A DNA stretch of 64,000 bases from Culex pipiens pallens (GCF_016801865.2 NC_068937.1:67825452-67889451); one strand, 5' to 3'. Numbered from the stretch's first letter, positions 34,905 to 45,059 are shown. The notes: generated by a model from the letters alone, not told the origin. Numbers and translations: made by a program.

Positions 34905-35400
34905 GATACTATTGCGGCTGCGACTGAACAACTATGCGCCATTGTGGAGGCGATGAAGAAAGCCGCGGACATTCCGCCAACAAGGGCAACACGCCGTCGT
35001 GCAAGAAGAAACATCGATTGTGGTCGATGCAATATCGCAAGATTCAACTCAAGAGTGACTCAAGCAAAACCCATGTCTACAACTTTACGCCGGGCGACCA
35101 TCCTAGCCAGTACGACGCAAGCGCTAGCAGCAACTACCAGAACCGCTTCCCGGACAGCATGAAGTGCCCCTCCTATCCCGCGAAGGTGAATGCAACTTAA
35201 GTCTGTGCCAGGTTGGAACATCTTCATAAAGCATGCAGACGAACGAGTTCATCCGGAATATAGCGACAGGATCGTCTCGCAGGTTGGGCTTTTCTCCGCG
35301 ACAAGGTGGTCATTAATTGAGCAACTCAAGGTTGTCGGCAAAAAGTTGAGGTTCTCAAACAAACAAATCTGTAATCATTTTTTTAACAAATTTTGATAAA
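34905..35400 (+). pseudogene. E(z) (Polycomb H3K27 methyltransferase) pseudogene fragment
   Basis: In the frame from 34934: KKKHRLWSMQYRKIQLKSDS, then THVYNFTPGDHPSQ and YQNRFPD. This follows the pre-SET CXC region of Enhancer of zeste (in the family, KHRLW..HCRKIQLKKDSS and HVYNFTPCDHPGQPCD...CQNRFPGC). Conserved cysteines are lost and the QNFCEKFCNC block is deleted. A second frame (35190-35396) reads GWNIFIKHADE and EQLKVVG, like the start and end of the SET domain with its centre missing. It lacks catalytic residues and cannot be functional. It appears intronless, as a processed copy or captured cDNA would be. Confidence 0.7.
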
Positions 35401-35484
35401 TTGTAGTGTGATGCGTTTGCTTTTAGAAATAAATCTTCCGTTAAAGAAATCCAAACTGTTAAAAAAATCTTTTTCATAATTTTA

Positions 35485-35890
35485 TTAAATTTTTGTACAT
35501 CTGAGGAGACAGCCGGCCAGATTGTGGTCGAGGCGGTTCAGGTGCAGCTAGATCGGGAGAGCTCGTCCCCGCAAGTCGATATTCTGCGGCAGCTAGATTT
35601 TTTCCGTGGAAGCTTCATTACACAAGCTGTACATGTCACGGGGTGAACCACCTTCTTGCGCATCAGGTTGATGGTCTCTTCGATGGGTCAAACGTGGTCT
35701 CGGGACTCGGGAACGTCCAGTCTGGAGTGTCCACCCTTGTTGAACACAGCCAGTACCACATTCAGCACTTCGCCGTTGATCTTTAAAAAGAGACTGCCCA
35801 GCTAGTTGAAAGCGTCTAGCGTCGCATGGACGCTCTGCGAGCAGGAGGATGTTTCAAAGTTGTCCTTGGTCGGGATGCAGCTTGACGCAG
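35485..35890 (-). pseudogene. unidentified gene-derived fragment
   Basis: Minus-strand coding-like sequence joined to the truncated RpL7 piece: segments GSLFLKINGEVLNVVLAVF and VPESRDHV, then PIEETINLMRKKVVHPVTC, with in-frame stops. Composition is that of a conserved cellular protein, but I do not recognise it. Confidence 0.35.
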
Positions 35891-37498
35891 CCGCGTTTGA
35901 AGACCAGGCTGCGGATCTTGTTTATTTGTTTGATTCCGACAGACAAATTGATGTCCAAACGAAATTCTTAACCTAATTACATTTAAATAACATAAATCAC
36001 TTGAGCAGGTTCAATAATTGCAAACATAACACATACATCATTTACAAGAAAATTAATTGATTGTTACTAGCAGCTTCTGTTGATAGGGCGCCAAACATCT
36101 TTGGAGTAGTCTCGAAACTCGCGACATCTAATACCTGCAGGCCAGATTGAAGACGTGAGGGCTTTGGTTCTTAACGACGGGTCGATTTCCACTTTGAAGG
36201 AGATGAATGCCAACGACGATTTATCCTTCCAGGAAGGGACAAGGAGTTGAACCGCGGGAACACGATTAATACCGAAGACATCCGTAACCATTTCGGCGAC
36301 TTCCTGTTCTGTCACGTCATTGGCGATATTAGACAGATGCAGTGCCAACTTTCGTTCGTCCTGGCTGTTAATCCTTAGGCGAGGCTTCACTTCAGAAGAT
36401 TTTTCATCCTGCTGTACGACGGTCGACGAAAAAAGTTTACGATCATCAGCATCACCAATAGATGTTTCTTGCGACGGGGCCTCGGTTACTGTTCCTTGAA
36501 GTGCACTCTCAAGATGATTCACGATTTCGTACAGCTTGCTCACCTCGGTTCTCAGGTCTGCTACTCCAATTTCGGCTTTGTGCTCAGCAGTTTTCAAGCC
36601 ATTGACGGTATTGCGGAACTTGGAGTTTGACATAAGCTCGCAACATGGGTCACACATCCAGCGAATGTTGTTGTGATCACAGGCGTGATGTTCAAGCTCC
36701 GACAATCCTACACATTTCGCGTGGTAATGATGCACTTCCGTACAGAATCCTTCGCAAACGATATGCAGCATGCTCAAAGCGATAGCCATATTGCATTTTC
36801 TGCACACTTTCCCCATCGTCAAAATACTTCTGGACGGTACTGTATATTGTTCTTCAGCAGCGGTCGAACACCAAGATGGCAGCAGTGTACAAGCCAGTGG
36901 ATGAAACGCCCGTGGCTTGTCCCCCGTTATACCTTCGTGAATAGCTCCGAGATTTCGGAAAAAAAACAAAATAGATTTGACGAGCTGCACTGCACACAAT
37001 GTTCTAATCTTCAGTCACAGCGAACGACCAGCGGGACAAATTATTCCAAACAGCTAGTAATGCAGCAGCACCTTCAGAGGAACACGACGAAAAGACGACT
37101 CCAAACGAGACCAACAAGCAGAGCCAGTTCACGATACCGATAACAACAACAACTCTCCTCTACTTGAACAAGACGTAGCCGTGAGTGATGTACGGGTCGG
37201 CAATGCGCAGTAGGTTGTTGGTATCCTTGTACAGGTTGGGGTTGTTAATTTGGTTCAGATGAAACAGCAGCAGCACTTGATAAAGAAACCTTCCGAGCGA
37301 CCTAAGAATACGCATGACGAATACCACCTGGCTCGTTCGGAATGTAGATGTTTTCGGCCTTTTGGCCTCGCACTTTAACAGACTTCCCGCACGGGATTTC
37401 TTTAGCTTAGGTTCCGGAACCACTAGCAGTTTTTTTCCTTTCGGACCCCCTTGTCATCCGGCGCTTTAGCGGCCTGAGCAGTCTGCTGAAGCGGGCAT
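35891..37498 (-). pseudogene. ribosomal protein L7 (uL30) processed pseudogene, split by a LINE
   Basis: The minus strand from ATG at 37498 reads (with breaks) KKLLVVPEPKLKKSRAG, then VVFVMRI, LLLFHLNQINNPNLYKDTN and LLRIADPYITHGYVLFK to 37155. It resumes at 35936 with IRSLVFKRGCVKLH. RpL7 has FVIRIRG...VLQLFRLRQINNGTF, MLRIAEPYI.WGYPNLK and R.L..KRGFVK at these places. The part between was displaced by the LINE at 35937-37150. Stops, frameshifts and an internal deletion make it nonfunctional. A leader-like sequence precedes the ATG (37500-37560), with no introns, as expected of a retrocopy. Confidence 0.8.
35937..37150 (-). mobile_element. ORF1-only CR1-group LINE ('half-LINE') with PHD-like finger
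   Basis: ORF1 is intact from ATG at 36816 to 36067 (249 codons; the frame is open back to 36999). It has a PHD-like zinc finger (CRKCNMA, CEGFCTEVHHYHAKC, then MCDPCCELM, residues about 5-65), a helical coiled coil (residues 75-110) and a C-terminal RRM-like part (LALHLSNIANDVTEQEVAEM; SLAFISFKVE). PHD-type ORF1 proteins are known from CR1, T1 and Q LINEs of mosquitoes. The 5' UTR is about 330 bp; the ORF is followed directly by a 130-bp 3' UTR ending AATCAAACAAATAAACAA. There is no ORF2. It lies inside the RpL7 pseudogene, with at most a CAAG duplication. Confidence 0.75.
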
Positions 37499-37614
37499 CT
37501 CTCTGGTGTTCTGTGTTGAGCAGTGTTCAACAACAACAAGTAACGTCCAAGTTTGCTGCCAATAAATAGTCAAAAATTTTGCCTAAAAATACAAATAAAA
37601 AATTTACGCATTCG

Positions 37615-38330
37615 GCGGGAATGGCCAACTTCACCCAAGTCCACCTTGATCTTGACCTTGATGGTCGATCCAAACACCTTGATCTTGTCCATTTCTATCG
37701 GCGTGCTTGCGATCAAGATCTTTGCGCTCTCGATGCGCTTCGGCTAGTGCTTTTTGTCCAGCAGGAAACCCTCGTCCAGGAACGAATCCATTAATCGATC
37801 GCCGGTCTTCTTTATGCACTGAATCGCGGTCAATTCTCCAAATCACTTCAACCTCAACCGCTTCACGGCATCGACGACCAGCTTGGCAAATCCTCCCGGA
37901 ACTTTTCCGCATCCTTCAAGTTTTCCTGAGCCACGGCAATCAGCACCGGCCTGCGTGGCCGCTTTTCATCCGGCGATGATTGTCTGCGGGTGCAACTTTT
38001 GCTCGGGCAGCTTTTCCGCCTTGCGCAGCAACTCTGACGCCTACACCGTCACGGAAGTCGTACCATCGCCAACCTCATCGTCCTGGACGCGACTTATGTC
38101 CACGAGGATTTTCGCCACCGGATTTTCTACGCCGACCGCCTTAAAAATCGTCACCTCGTAGTTGGTTACCTCATCCTGGCCGGCGATGCGGCCTTGCGCT
38201 ACCAGAATCTTGTCCATTCTCTTCGGACCGGGTGTGCTCCTGACCAGGTGGCCGATGCGATGGCCTCCACAAATGAGGACAGCCGGCCGATTTTGCCTTT
38301 TCCTTCTCGGCAATCGTTTCGGCGATTCGC
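37615..38330 (-). pseudogene. CCT-beta (TCP-1 chaperonin subunit 2) processed pseudogene
   Basis: The minus strand from 38313 reads RIGHLVRSTPGPKRMDKIL, NYEVTIFKAVGVENPVAKIL and VDISRVQDDEVGDGTTSVTV. These are the ATP-binding GDGTTS motif and its surroundings in the equatorial domain of CCT2 (family: TLGPKGMDKIL, VDMSRVQDDEVGDGTTSV). Then come a stop, LLRKAEKL, KLHPQTIIAG, and in a third frame MDSFLDEGFLLDKK, KRIESAKILIAS and EMDKIKVFGS. The order follows CCT2 residues of roughly 20-270, with deletions, no introns and several stops; the apical and C-terminal domains are absent. Confidence 0.85.
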
Positions 38331-39594
38331 TGGGGGCAGGGCAAAAGCTGGTGATAAATAGCAGTTATTTTCTTTCTGTCAAAACTGCTTGAAAAAAATC
38401 AAAACAAATACAGAGTTGCCAAACATGTCCAAAAACTGCTCGACGGCAAGGTTGCTAGATAGATTTCCCTGGTTCAAAAGTCGAGCAGACGCTGGTCGCT
38501 TTAACCCGCTTTAACGCGCGTTAACTTGCGATAACTTGCTTTAGGGTGGCGTTATGTGAAATCTCGGCACGATGAGTAGCGTTGAAGCTTTTCGAGCTCG
38601 TTTTTGTGCGTTTTAGTGTGTTATCGCGGAGTGACGTCCCCCTCGTAAATTTATATGTTTAATGACGTGCAAAAGTGTTACATCATAAATGATGTAACAT
38701 TCGGAAATATTTTTTTGTGTGTACTATAAGTACAAACAACACACCAAACCGGTGGCATCGCTGGCGGCAGTTCAAAGGTCGTCAGTCCAAAGGTCAGCGG
38801 CAATCCAAAGGTCGTCAGTTCGAACCCTGGAGTGGAAGGTTCCTTGGAGTACAAAGAGGTTTGGGTGCCCGCCCCATTCAAGGCTTCGGACTCCTACACA
38901 GAAAAAAATATTCCTGTAAATTTACATTATTCATCATATACCAAAAGGTATCATGATAAATGATGTATATTTACATTACACAGAAAAAAAAATGATGGTA
39001 ATATTCATCAGGAAATGGTGACAGATACTGTGGCAAAAAAAATGATAAATTTTACCTTAGAAAATGATGAATTTTCATCAGAAAATGATGAAATTTACCT
39101 CAAATAATGATGAAATTTACCTAAAAAAATGATGAAATTTACCGCAAAAATGTTGAATTTTACGAAAGAATGTGTATTATTGCATTAAAAAATGTGTAAT
39201 TTGTGGCTGAGAAAGTGGAAGGATAGGTATTGAACTGTCATCCATTTCAGAGAACGTAAATAAAACATTTAATTCAAGCGAATATTTTTTTCATGACTTT
39301 CAGGGCACTTTGTGGGTGGCAATCAGTTAGCGGCCAACTGCTTGATCGCTCTAAGGACCCGGGTTGGTTTTTTAGCAAATATTACTTTAAGGTTAGATGG
39401 AACGCCAGTTCTTGGACAACTTTTGTTCAACTTAAATAAATGTCTGAACTCGACAGGTTGCTCGCTATCGACCTATTTAGCGTCTGCAACAGACAGAACA
39501 TGTTTAAGTTACGGTGTTTTCTTTAAAGGAGCTTCCAAAATGCTAGTCGTGGTATTAATATGGCGCTGCTTTCCCGTTTTACATTAAGTTATAT

Positions 39595-39765
39595 CGTTGG
39601 AATTCAATAATTCTAGAGTTTTTTTTAAAAAAGGTCCTATAAACAAAATTTGCAATTTTTGCTTTTTGGGTGTTTTTAGAACCGCCCTGTGTCCCAAAAA
39701 CCCAAAAAGCAAAAAATGAAAATTTGGTTTATAGGACCTTTTCAAAAAAAATCCATAATTATTCA
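39595..39765. repeat. inverted repeat (hairpin) with aaaaggtcctata arms
   Basis: 39605-39670 and 39690-39760 are inverse copies (aggtcctataaac...; gcaatttttgctttttgggt / cccaaaaagcaaaaaatg). A similar aggtcctataaac motif with its inverse occurs at 19800-19850. Likely a small MITE. Confidence 0.5.
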
Positions 39766-40210
39766 ATTTATTATTTGTTTTTAAACATTGCACAAGATTA
39801 AAAATAATTTCAGCAGAGCTGCTAAGTCAGAGCCTTCGTAGGCGGAATCAAACCTTTTTAACGATTTGCAGTCGACAAATTTGGAGAAGCAGAAATTGGA
39901 AAATTATTTAAGCCAGAGACTTAGGATTGAGCCATTTCTTTTATAATATACAAAACGTAAAAGCACTGATATAATTAGATATTAAATTATGTGATTGCTT
40001 AAAGCCAACTTGGCTTTAAAATTGTACGCATTCCAACTGAATTGTTTTAACAGTTAAAGCAGAGAGAAGGGAACAATGTTGGACATAAATTTGTACGATT
40101 GTAGAAAGTTTGATAGAAAATAGTGACAAATTTTGAAAAGACGTGCATTTTAGATTCGTCTGGACCGAAATATTAAATATTAAATTGTACATGCAAAGTG
40201 TAATGTTAAA

Positions 40211-40660
40211 TTACTTTTTACCATAATGGTGATGTGCATGCAATTTTACCATCGGATTTTTTTGCTGTGTACTTACCCAAAAAAAAATGCTGCAAGCAGT
40301 AGCTACCTTCCCAGACGAAGTTTCACCAGTTGAAATCCTTGAGATATTATCCCACATGAAATATCCACCTGCAAAAAAACGATTTTTTTTACAAAGTGTC
40401 ATATTCTTAAGAAAACAAAACTTATCTAAAAGTGGAAATAGACGTCGACTAATGGTGATTAGATCCGAAAACAAATTTTGCACAGTTATGGCGGCTGCTT
40501 TTTCCACGTTGGCTTTGGCATTTTCCAAGAGTCGTTTGTCCTGAGAAGCTGTAAAGATGAGTTGATAATTATGTTTAATGATATTTAAAATTGTCATAAG
40601 AACTCTTAACTGTTGCGGTGTCAATCCAGAAACGGAAAAGTGATGCGAATTACGCGAGAG
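40211..40660 (-). pseudogene. exon-like coding fragment, unidentified
   Basis: The minus strand is open for more than 130 codons with natural-looking composition (LTPQQLRVLMTILNIIKHNY; KRLLENAKANVEKAAAIT; DNISRISTGETSSGKVATA). It has a consensus donor GTAAGTACA at 40268, only a few bases from an internal TIR-type end. A possible acceptor (atctttacag) lies at 40546. The codons upstream reach a stop near 40680. I do not recognise the protein; it may be captured host sequence. Confidence 0.35.
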
Positions 40661-40999
40661 GGGCCATCAAAGAATGCTTCTCATCAAGCCAATTTGATAA
40701 CACTCAGAAAAATAATTAAAAACAATATTTTATGAATTTATTAGTCCTGTTTTTACTTACAAAATGAACATGAGGTAATTTACTTCAAATTTAACGTTTG
40801 TTGTTTATTTTGGATGAATAAGTACGATAAACAAGTCATCCCGACTACGACGATTGAATCCTGAAATAAATGGATCGTACATCAGATTCTTCGTGAACTG
40901 TTCAAACTTCAAAACTCGATAGGCAACTTCCTCCAAACTTAACCGAAAAAGCACCACTTTTTAAGGATTCTTGGATGCGCAAGTGGCCAAAACACCCGG

Positions 41000-41600
41000 A
41001 CTCTTCTTCCAAACCAGTCCGGAAGAAGCACTAACAAAAACTCACCAAAACAAACGACGACGGCGGCACGGAATCTGCGACGATTCCTGGACATAAACAC
41101 TCGGACACACTGGCAACTCCTCTAAAACCGAACCGGAAGAAGCACCAACACAAACTCACCAAAACAAACGACGACGGCGGCACGGAATCCGCGACAATTC
41201 CTGGACGTAAACACCCGGACACACTGGCTCCTTCCTCCAAACCGATCCGGAAGAAGCACCAACACAAACTCACCAAAACAAACGACGTCGGTGGCACGGA
41301 ATCTGCGACGATTCCTGGACGTAAACACCCGAACACACTGGCACCTTCCTCCAAACCGATCTGCGACGATTCCTGGACGTAAACACTCGGACACACTGGC
41401 AACTTCTCCCAAACCGAACCGGTAGAAGCACCAACACAAACTCACCAAAACAAACGACGACGGCGGCACGGAATCTGCGGCGTTTCCTGGACGTAAACAC
41501 CCGGACACAATGGCACCTTCCTCCAGACCTATCCGGAAGAAGCACCAACACAAACTCACCAAAATAAATGACGACGGCGGCGCGGAATCGGCGACGATTG
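41000..41600. repeat. 114-bp minisatellite (about 5 units)
   Basis: The landmark caaacgacgacgg recurs at 41051, 41165, 41279, 41451 and 41565: spacings 114, 114, 172 (114+58) and 114. As 114 is 38 codons, the array is partly open on both strands. On the plus strand the unit reads KHPDTLAPSSKPIRKKHQHK with a Thr/Asn/Asp-rich remainder. Confidence 0.85.
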
Positions 41601-42402
41601 TTTGACGCACGAGCGACCAAAACTCCCGGATACGCGACGATTGAATCACGATCCGACAGGCTTCTGCCAACCACTTTTCAAAACTTTGCGTTTGACAGTT
41701 GTCAAAGTCCCTGGGTCAAAAGATGGTTGAATAATGTACCTAAATTTGATGAATATTACTCAAGTATACGAGTAGCAAAAATCATGTTGAATATTCATCA
41801 AAAATTATGTAATATTACACATTTTTTGTGTAAAACCTGTTTGACAAACAAAAAATTCGTTATTCAACAATTATAGAGGTAAAATTCATCATTCTTTTTT
41901 TCAACATTCTATTTTCAACCTTCCATTTTTACATTATTTTTTGCTGTGTAGGTTCATTGGAAATTTACATTAGATTCATTGGCAATTTACATTAGTTTTG
42001 AAAATTTCAATAGTTTTGGAATTTACATTACTTTTGGAATTTACATTAGTTCAAATCAACTAATTCTGATTGGCCAATGGGAATGAGAAGTTCGACTTGG
42101 ATTGCAGTAGGAAAAGGGTGTGGCCTATGTTCTATTTTAAAATGATTGAAGCGGGCAGCAAAAGGAAATTCTGATTTCAAAAAGTTGCTTCACAGGTAGG
42201 GGACGCTTTCTCGCCGACGGCCAAGTGGAATGACGCTAGACTGGAATCGAACGGACGACGGGTAGGATGTTCAGTGTTACTGCTGCTACCCGCTGCCGAC
42301 TGAGCCATCTTCGCATTTTATAAACGAGCGGCTAAAACACCAACTTGCTCAGGTCGAGGCACAGGCAGTGGACCAGCGAAATAAGAGAGCGATAGAAAGA
42401 GA

Positions 42403-42813
42403 CCGGGACCGTGGTGTAGGGGTAAGCGTGGTTGCCTCTCACCCAATCGACCTGGGTTTGATCCCAGACGGTCCCGGTGGCAAATTTTGAGACGAGATTT
42501 GTCTGATCACGCCTTCCGTCGGACAGGGAAGTAAATGTTGGTCCCGGTCTAACCTAGATGTTAGGTCGTTAGCTCAGTCCAGGTGTAGGAGTCGTCTCCC
42601 TGGGTCCTGCCTCGGTGTAGTCGCTGGTAGGCAGTTGGACTCACAATCCAAAGGTCGTCAGTTCGAATCCCGGGGTGGATGGAAGCTAAGGTGTAAAAAG
42701 AGGTTTGCAATTGCCTCAAAAATCAAGCCTTCGAACACCTAGTTTCGAGTAGGAATCTCGCAATCGAGAACGCCAAGGCAATGCTGTAGAGCGAATAATT
42801 TGATTTTTTTTTT
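42403..42813 (+). mobile_element. Twin-like two-tRNA SINE
   Basis: Inserted in TIR element 2 with the target duplication GAAAGAGA (42395-42402, 42814-42821). The first tRNA-like unit (42403-42480) has A box GTGGTGTAGGGGTAAGC and B box GGTTTGATCCC; the second (about 42605-42690) has TGGTAGGCAG and AGTTCGAATCC. The tail ends gaataatttgatt plus T-run. Two tRNA-related units separated by a spacer define the Twin family described from Culex pipiens; the spacer here is longer than I recall for the type. Confidence 0.8.
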
Positions 42814-43212
42814 GAAAGAGAACCAAATATATTTTTTTTTTTTTAGTTCGGGTAGTTTTGAAGTCAACGTTTGGCAGAAATACATTGGATATATGATTTA
42901 CATTTAGTAGGAATTTACAGGAAGCCGAATACGGGTAGAAATTCATCAGATTTGAGTTTCCATGCTCAACGTTTCCATTAGATTCATGTTTTACATTAGA
43001 TTTAGATTTACATTGGAGTAATTTTCATGACTTTTTACTCTTTACATCATATTTCAACATGACATTGAGTGAGTTTACATAAGAAACAGTAATTACGTGC
43101 TGTGTAAATTTACATTTTTTTTTCTGTGTAGGTTCGAGCAGAAACTTGCATTAGAGACCGCAAAAGACCTGGGGGTCGTGAATGTGGATGGTTTGACATT
43201 TTTTTTTTGACT

Positions 43213-43640
43213 TGTTACTGCCAATTTTCAGTTTATTTTTGAAAGTCTTCCAGAAGCTCTATTAATAGATCTTGTTCGGGCCACATACTGGCCCCACGAA
43301 AAAATGGTGGAATTGGGTTTCCGAAAAGATGGTGGACTTGGACTGGCAGTGGGCGTTGGAAAGAAATTTACACACGCGGTTCTAATACTAATCACTAACT
43401 TTATTCTAATGTAATAAAAGCGATTTAGAACTGCTTCCAACGACTGGTGGCGCGAGACTGATCACGAACAAAGTTGCTGCTTCTCCGACTCTCGTTTTCG
43501 CGCGTTTCTCTCCTTCCTCTTCCGTCGCCGATCGCAGCAACGGTTGCGTTTTCTTCGCAGGGTGACTCGTCGATTGAAGCAAACTGGCTGCGGTGACAGC
43601 AAGTGTTGCCAATTTTCCTTCGACCGTTGAGGACTCAACA
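43213..43640 (-). mobile_element. Bel/Pao 3' LTR (428 bp)
   Basis: On the minus strand it starts TGTTGAGTCCTC and ends AGTAACA, immediately preceded by the polypurine tract GGGGGGAGGA (43641-43650). It contains AATAAAG near 43400. No partner LTR in the window. Confidence 0.7.
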
Positions 43641-43650
43641 TCCTCCCCCC

Positions 43651-45050
43651 GGGCTGGGGGCAGACCCAGCAGGAGCAGGTTCGTTGGATCGGGAGGATGG
43701 CCAGCTTGGTGATTGGCCGCCGGACCGTAGTGCTGCCGACTCTCATGTCAGCCGTTCGGACGAGGCCATCGGGCCCCGGGTAGATGTTCGTTACAACTCT
43801 CAGCTTCAACTGCAGCGGCGCCGCTTCCTTGTCCTCCAGTAGAACCACCATTCCCGGACGGACGTTGGGTTTCTCCTTCAGGTTCTTTCCCCTTGGCTGC
43901 AAACTGGTGAGGTATTCGTTCTTCCAGAACTTCCAGAAGTGCTCTCGGAGGCGTTGAAGATGCTGCCACTTAGACAGCCGGTTCGTCGGGATTCCGTCGT
44001 AGGTTGGCTCAGGGATGGCCGTGAGCGGCCGCGCGATCAGGAAATGTTCCGGCGTTAAGACCTCTGGATATGAGGGGTCGGAAGAGATCGCGAACAGCGG
44101 CCGGGAATTGAGCACGGCTTCAACCTCGGCCAGCACGGTGGCGTACTGCTCAAAGGTGAGTTGAGCATTTTTCAAAATCTGTTTGAGGTGTTATTTGGTT
44201 CTTTTTACAGCCGCCTCTCAAAGCCCCTCGAAGTTCGGTGCACCAGGAGGGACGAACGCAGTACGTTTCGATCTGGTCGTTGAAGGCACGCTGCTTGAAC
44301 AGGAGGAACAGCTCGTGGAGCTCGGTCTTGGCCCCCTTGCAATTTGTGCCGTTATCAGAGTGGATCTGTCGAGGCACGCCGCGTCGGCTGACGAAACGTT
44401 AGAAAGCGGCCAAGAAAACTTCTGTCGTCAGATCGGACACGAGCTCCAGGTGTACCGCCTTTGTCGTCATACACACGAAGACCGCAATGTACGCCTTGAC
44501 CATCTGCGGCTTCCGGAGTCCAACCTTCACGAAGACGGGTCCAGCGTAGTCCACACCGACCTCCTCGAATCGAAACGCTTGCGACACCCGGCTGGACGGC
44601 AGCATCCCCATCAGCTGACTCGAGTTGCGCGGCTTCACGTGAAAGCAGTTCACACAACTTCTCCGGACGTTCCGGACTGTCGACCGTCCGTCGAGCAGCC
44701 AGAATTGCCTTCTCAAGATGGCAAGCAAGGCCGACGGCCCGCGTGCAGGTGCTCCTCGTGGTAAGCTCGGATGATCAAGTCCGTGACCCGATGCTTCGGT
44801 AGAATCAGCTGGTGTTACGTCCCGAACGGCAGCTCCGATTGCTGCAGTCTACCTCCCACACTGGACACTGGATCTTTCCGGCACCACCTTCACTATCAAG
44901 TTAAGCGCCGTCCGCAGTTCCGGAAAGACGACGGGTGGCGTCGGTGAACTCGGTCCGCCGGGTTCTTTTGCTTGCAGTTGTTTACAAAGCGCACGACGTA
45001 CGCCATCATGCGCTGCAGCTTCCGGAATGAACTGCACGTCTCGAAGATTG
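43651..45050 (-). pseudogene. Bel/Pao pol, integrase part (frameshifted)
   Basis: The minus strand shows, in order: the integrase zinc-binding region (ILRRQFWLLDGRSTVRNVRR, C..C near 44670), the catalytic core start (VGVDYAGPVFVKVG; YIAVFVCMTTKAVHLELVSD), the DNGTNCKGAK motif near 44360, a damaged stretch, then the C-terminal Pao signature (ILNSRPL-like VEAVLNSRPLFAISSDP, LTPEHFLIARPL, WQHLQRLREHFWKFW) and the basic tail to 43660. It is truncated at about 45050 where a LINE starts. At least three frames are used. It encodes no functional integrase. Confidence 0.88.
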
Positions 45051-45059
45051 GCAGCTCAG

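Larger units (their letters stand above)
34363..38645. mobile_element. TIR element with 8-bp TSD carrying host-gene fragments
   Basis: Ends CGAGGGGGGCGTCACTTCCG and, inverted, CGAGGGGGACGTCACTCCGC, flanked by TAAATTTA at 34355-34362 and 38646-38653. The subterminal regions on both sides repeat GCGTTAAC and GCGATAACT(C/T)GCTTT motifs, followed inward by CTGCTCGA...TCGAGCAG inverted pairs (34530-34592; 38435-38487). The interior holds decayed pieces of E(z), RpL7 and CCT-beta plus unidentified fragments and a LINE. The arrangement resembles a Pack-TYPE (gene-capturing) transposon. No transposase ORF; superfamily (hAT or MULE) not settled. Confidence 0.6.
34200..38721. mobile_element. long TA-flanked TIR element (4.5 kb) carrying a second element
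   Basis: Left end CACAGAAAAAAATATG; right end inverted CACACAAAAAAATATT; TA on both sides (34198-34199, 38722-38723). Subterminal AAATTTACAT-type motifs are shared with the 820-bp MITE at 22087. Most of its interior is the element at 34363-38645. Confidence 0.7.
38979..41948. mobile_element. TA-flanked TIR element 3 (3 kb) with AATGATGAATTTTACC repeats
   Basis: Left end CACAGAAAAAAAAATGATGG; inverted right end CACAGCAAAAAATAATG; TA on both sides (38977-38978, 41949-41950). The subterminal regions repeat aaaatgatgaaattta-type units (39040-39145) and aatgatgaattttacc (near 41880, inverse). A further CACAGCAAAAAAA-type end at 40256-40267 suggests an internal element boundary. The interior has a coding-like exon (40211-40660) and a 114-bp minisatellite. 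Confidence 0.7.
38897..43128. mobile_element. TA-flanked TIR element 2, interrupted by two insertions
   Basis: Same family as 22087-22906: 38897-38976 and 41951-43128 match that MITE almost throughout, with CACAGAAAAAAATATTCC and inverted CACAGAAAAAAAAATG ends and TA duplications (38895-38896, 43129-43130). It carries the element at 38979-41948 and a Twin-like SINE at 42403-42813. Confidence 0.8.
34087..43190 (+). mobile_element. two-tRNA SINE split into three pieces by two long insertions
   Basis: The pieces 34087-34197, 38724-38894 and 43131-43190 read in order as one SINE: ccatcggatggggaag and a gtccgttaagtcattcc spacer; a second tRNA-like unit (ggtcgtcagttcgaaccctgg) with caaagaggtttggg; and the tail gcagaaacttgcattagaga. 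They match the uninterrupted SINEs at 29587 and 47491. Each break coincides with a TA-flanked TIR element. Confidence 0.75.

Noticed and set aside
34905..35400. functional E(z) Polycomb gene
   Set aside because: Conserved CXC cysteines are replaced, the middle of the CXC and most of the SET domain are deleted, and the frame shifts.
35485..35890. continuation of the RpL7 reading frame
   Set aside because: After the KRGCVKLH segment the protein no longer follows RpL7; the sequence appears to be a different, unidentified fragment.
36673..37143. 156-codon plus-strand ORF
   Set aside because: Antisense shadow of the PHD-finger ORF1 and its 5' UTR.
44183..44764. 193-codon plus-strand ORF
   Set aside because: Antisense shadow of the Bel/Pao integrase, which has clear motifs on the minus strand.
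43213..45050. complete Bel/Pao provirus together with the gag fragments at 6.6-11.3 kb
   Set aside because: They lie more than 30 kb apart on opposite strands, so they are separate remnants, not two halves of one element.
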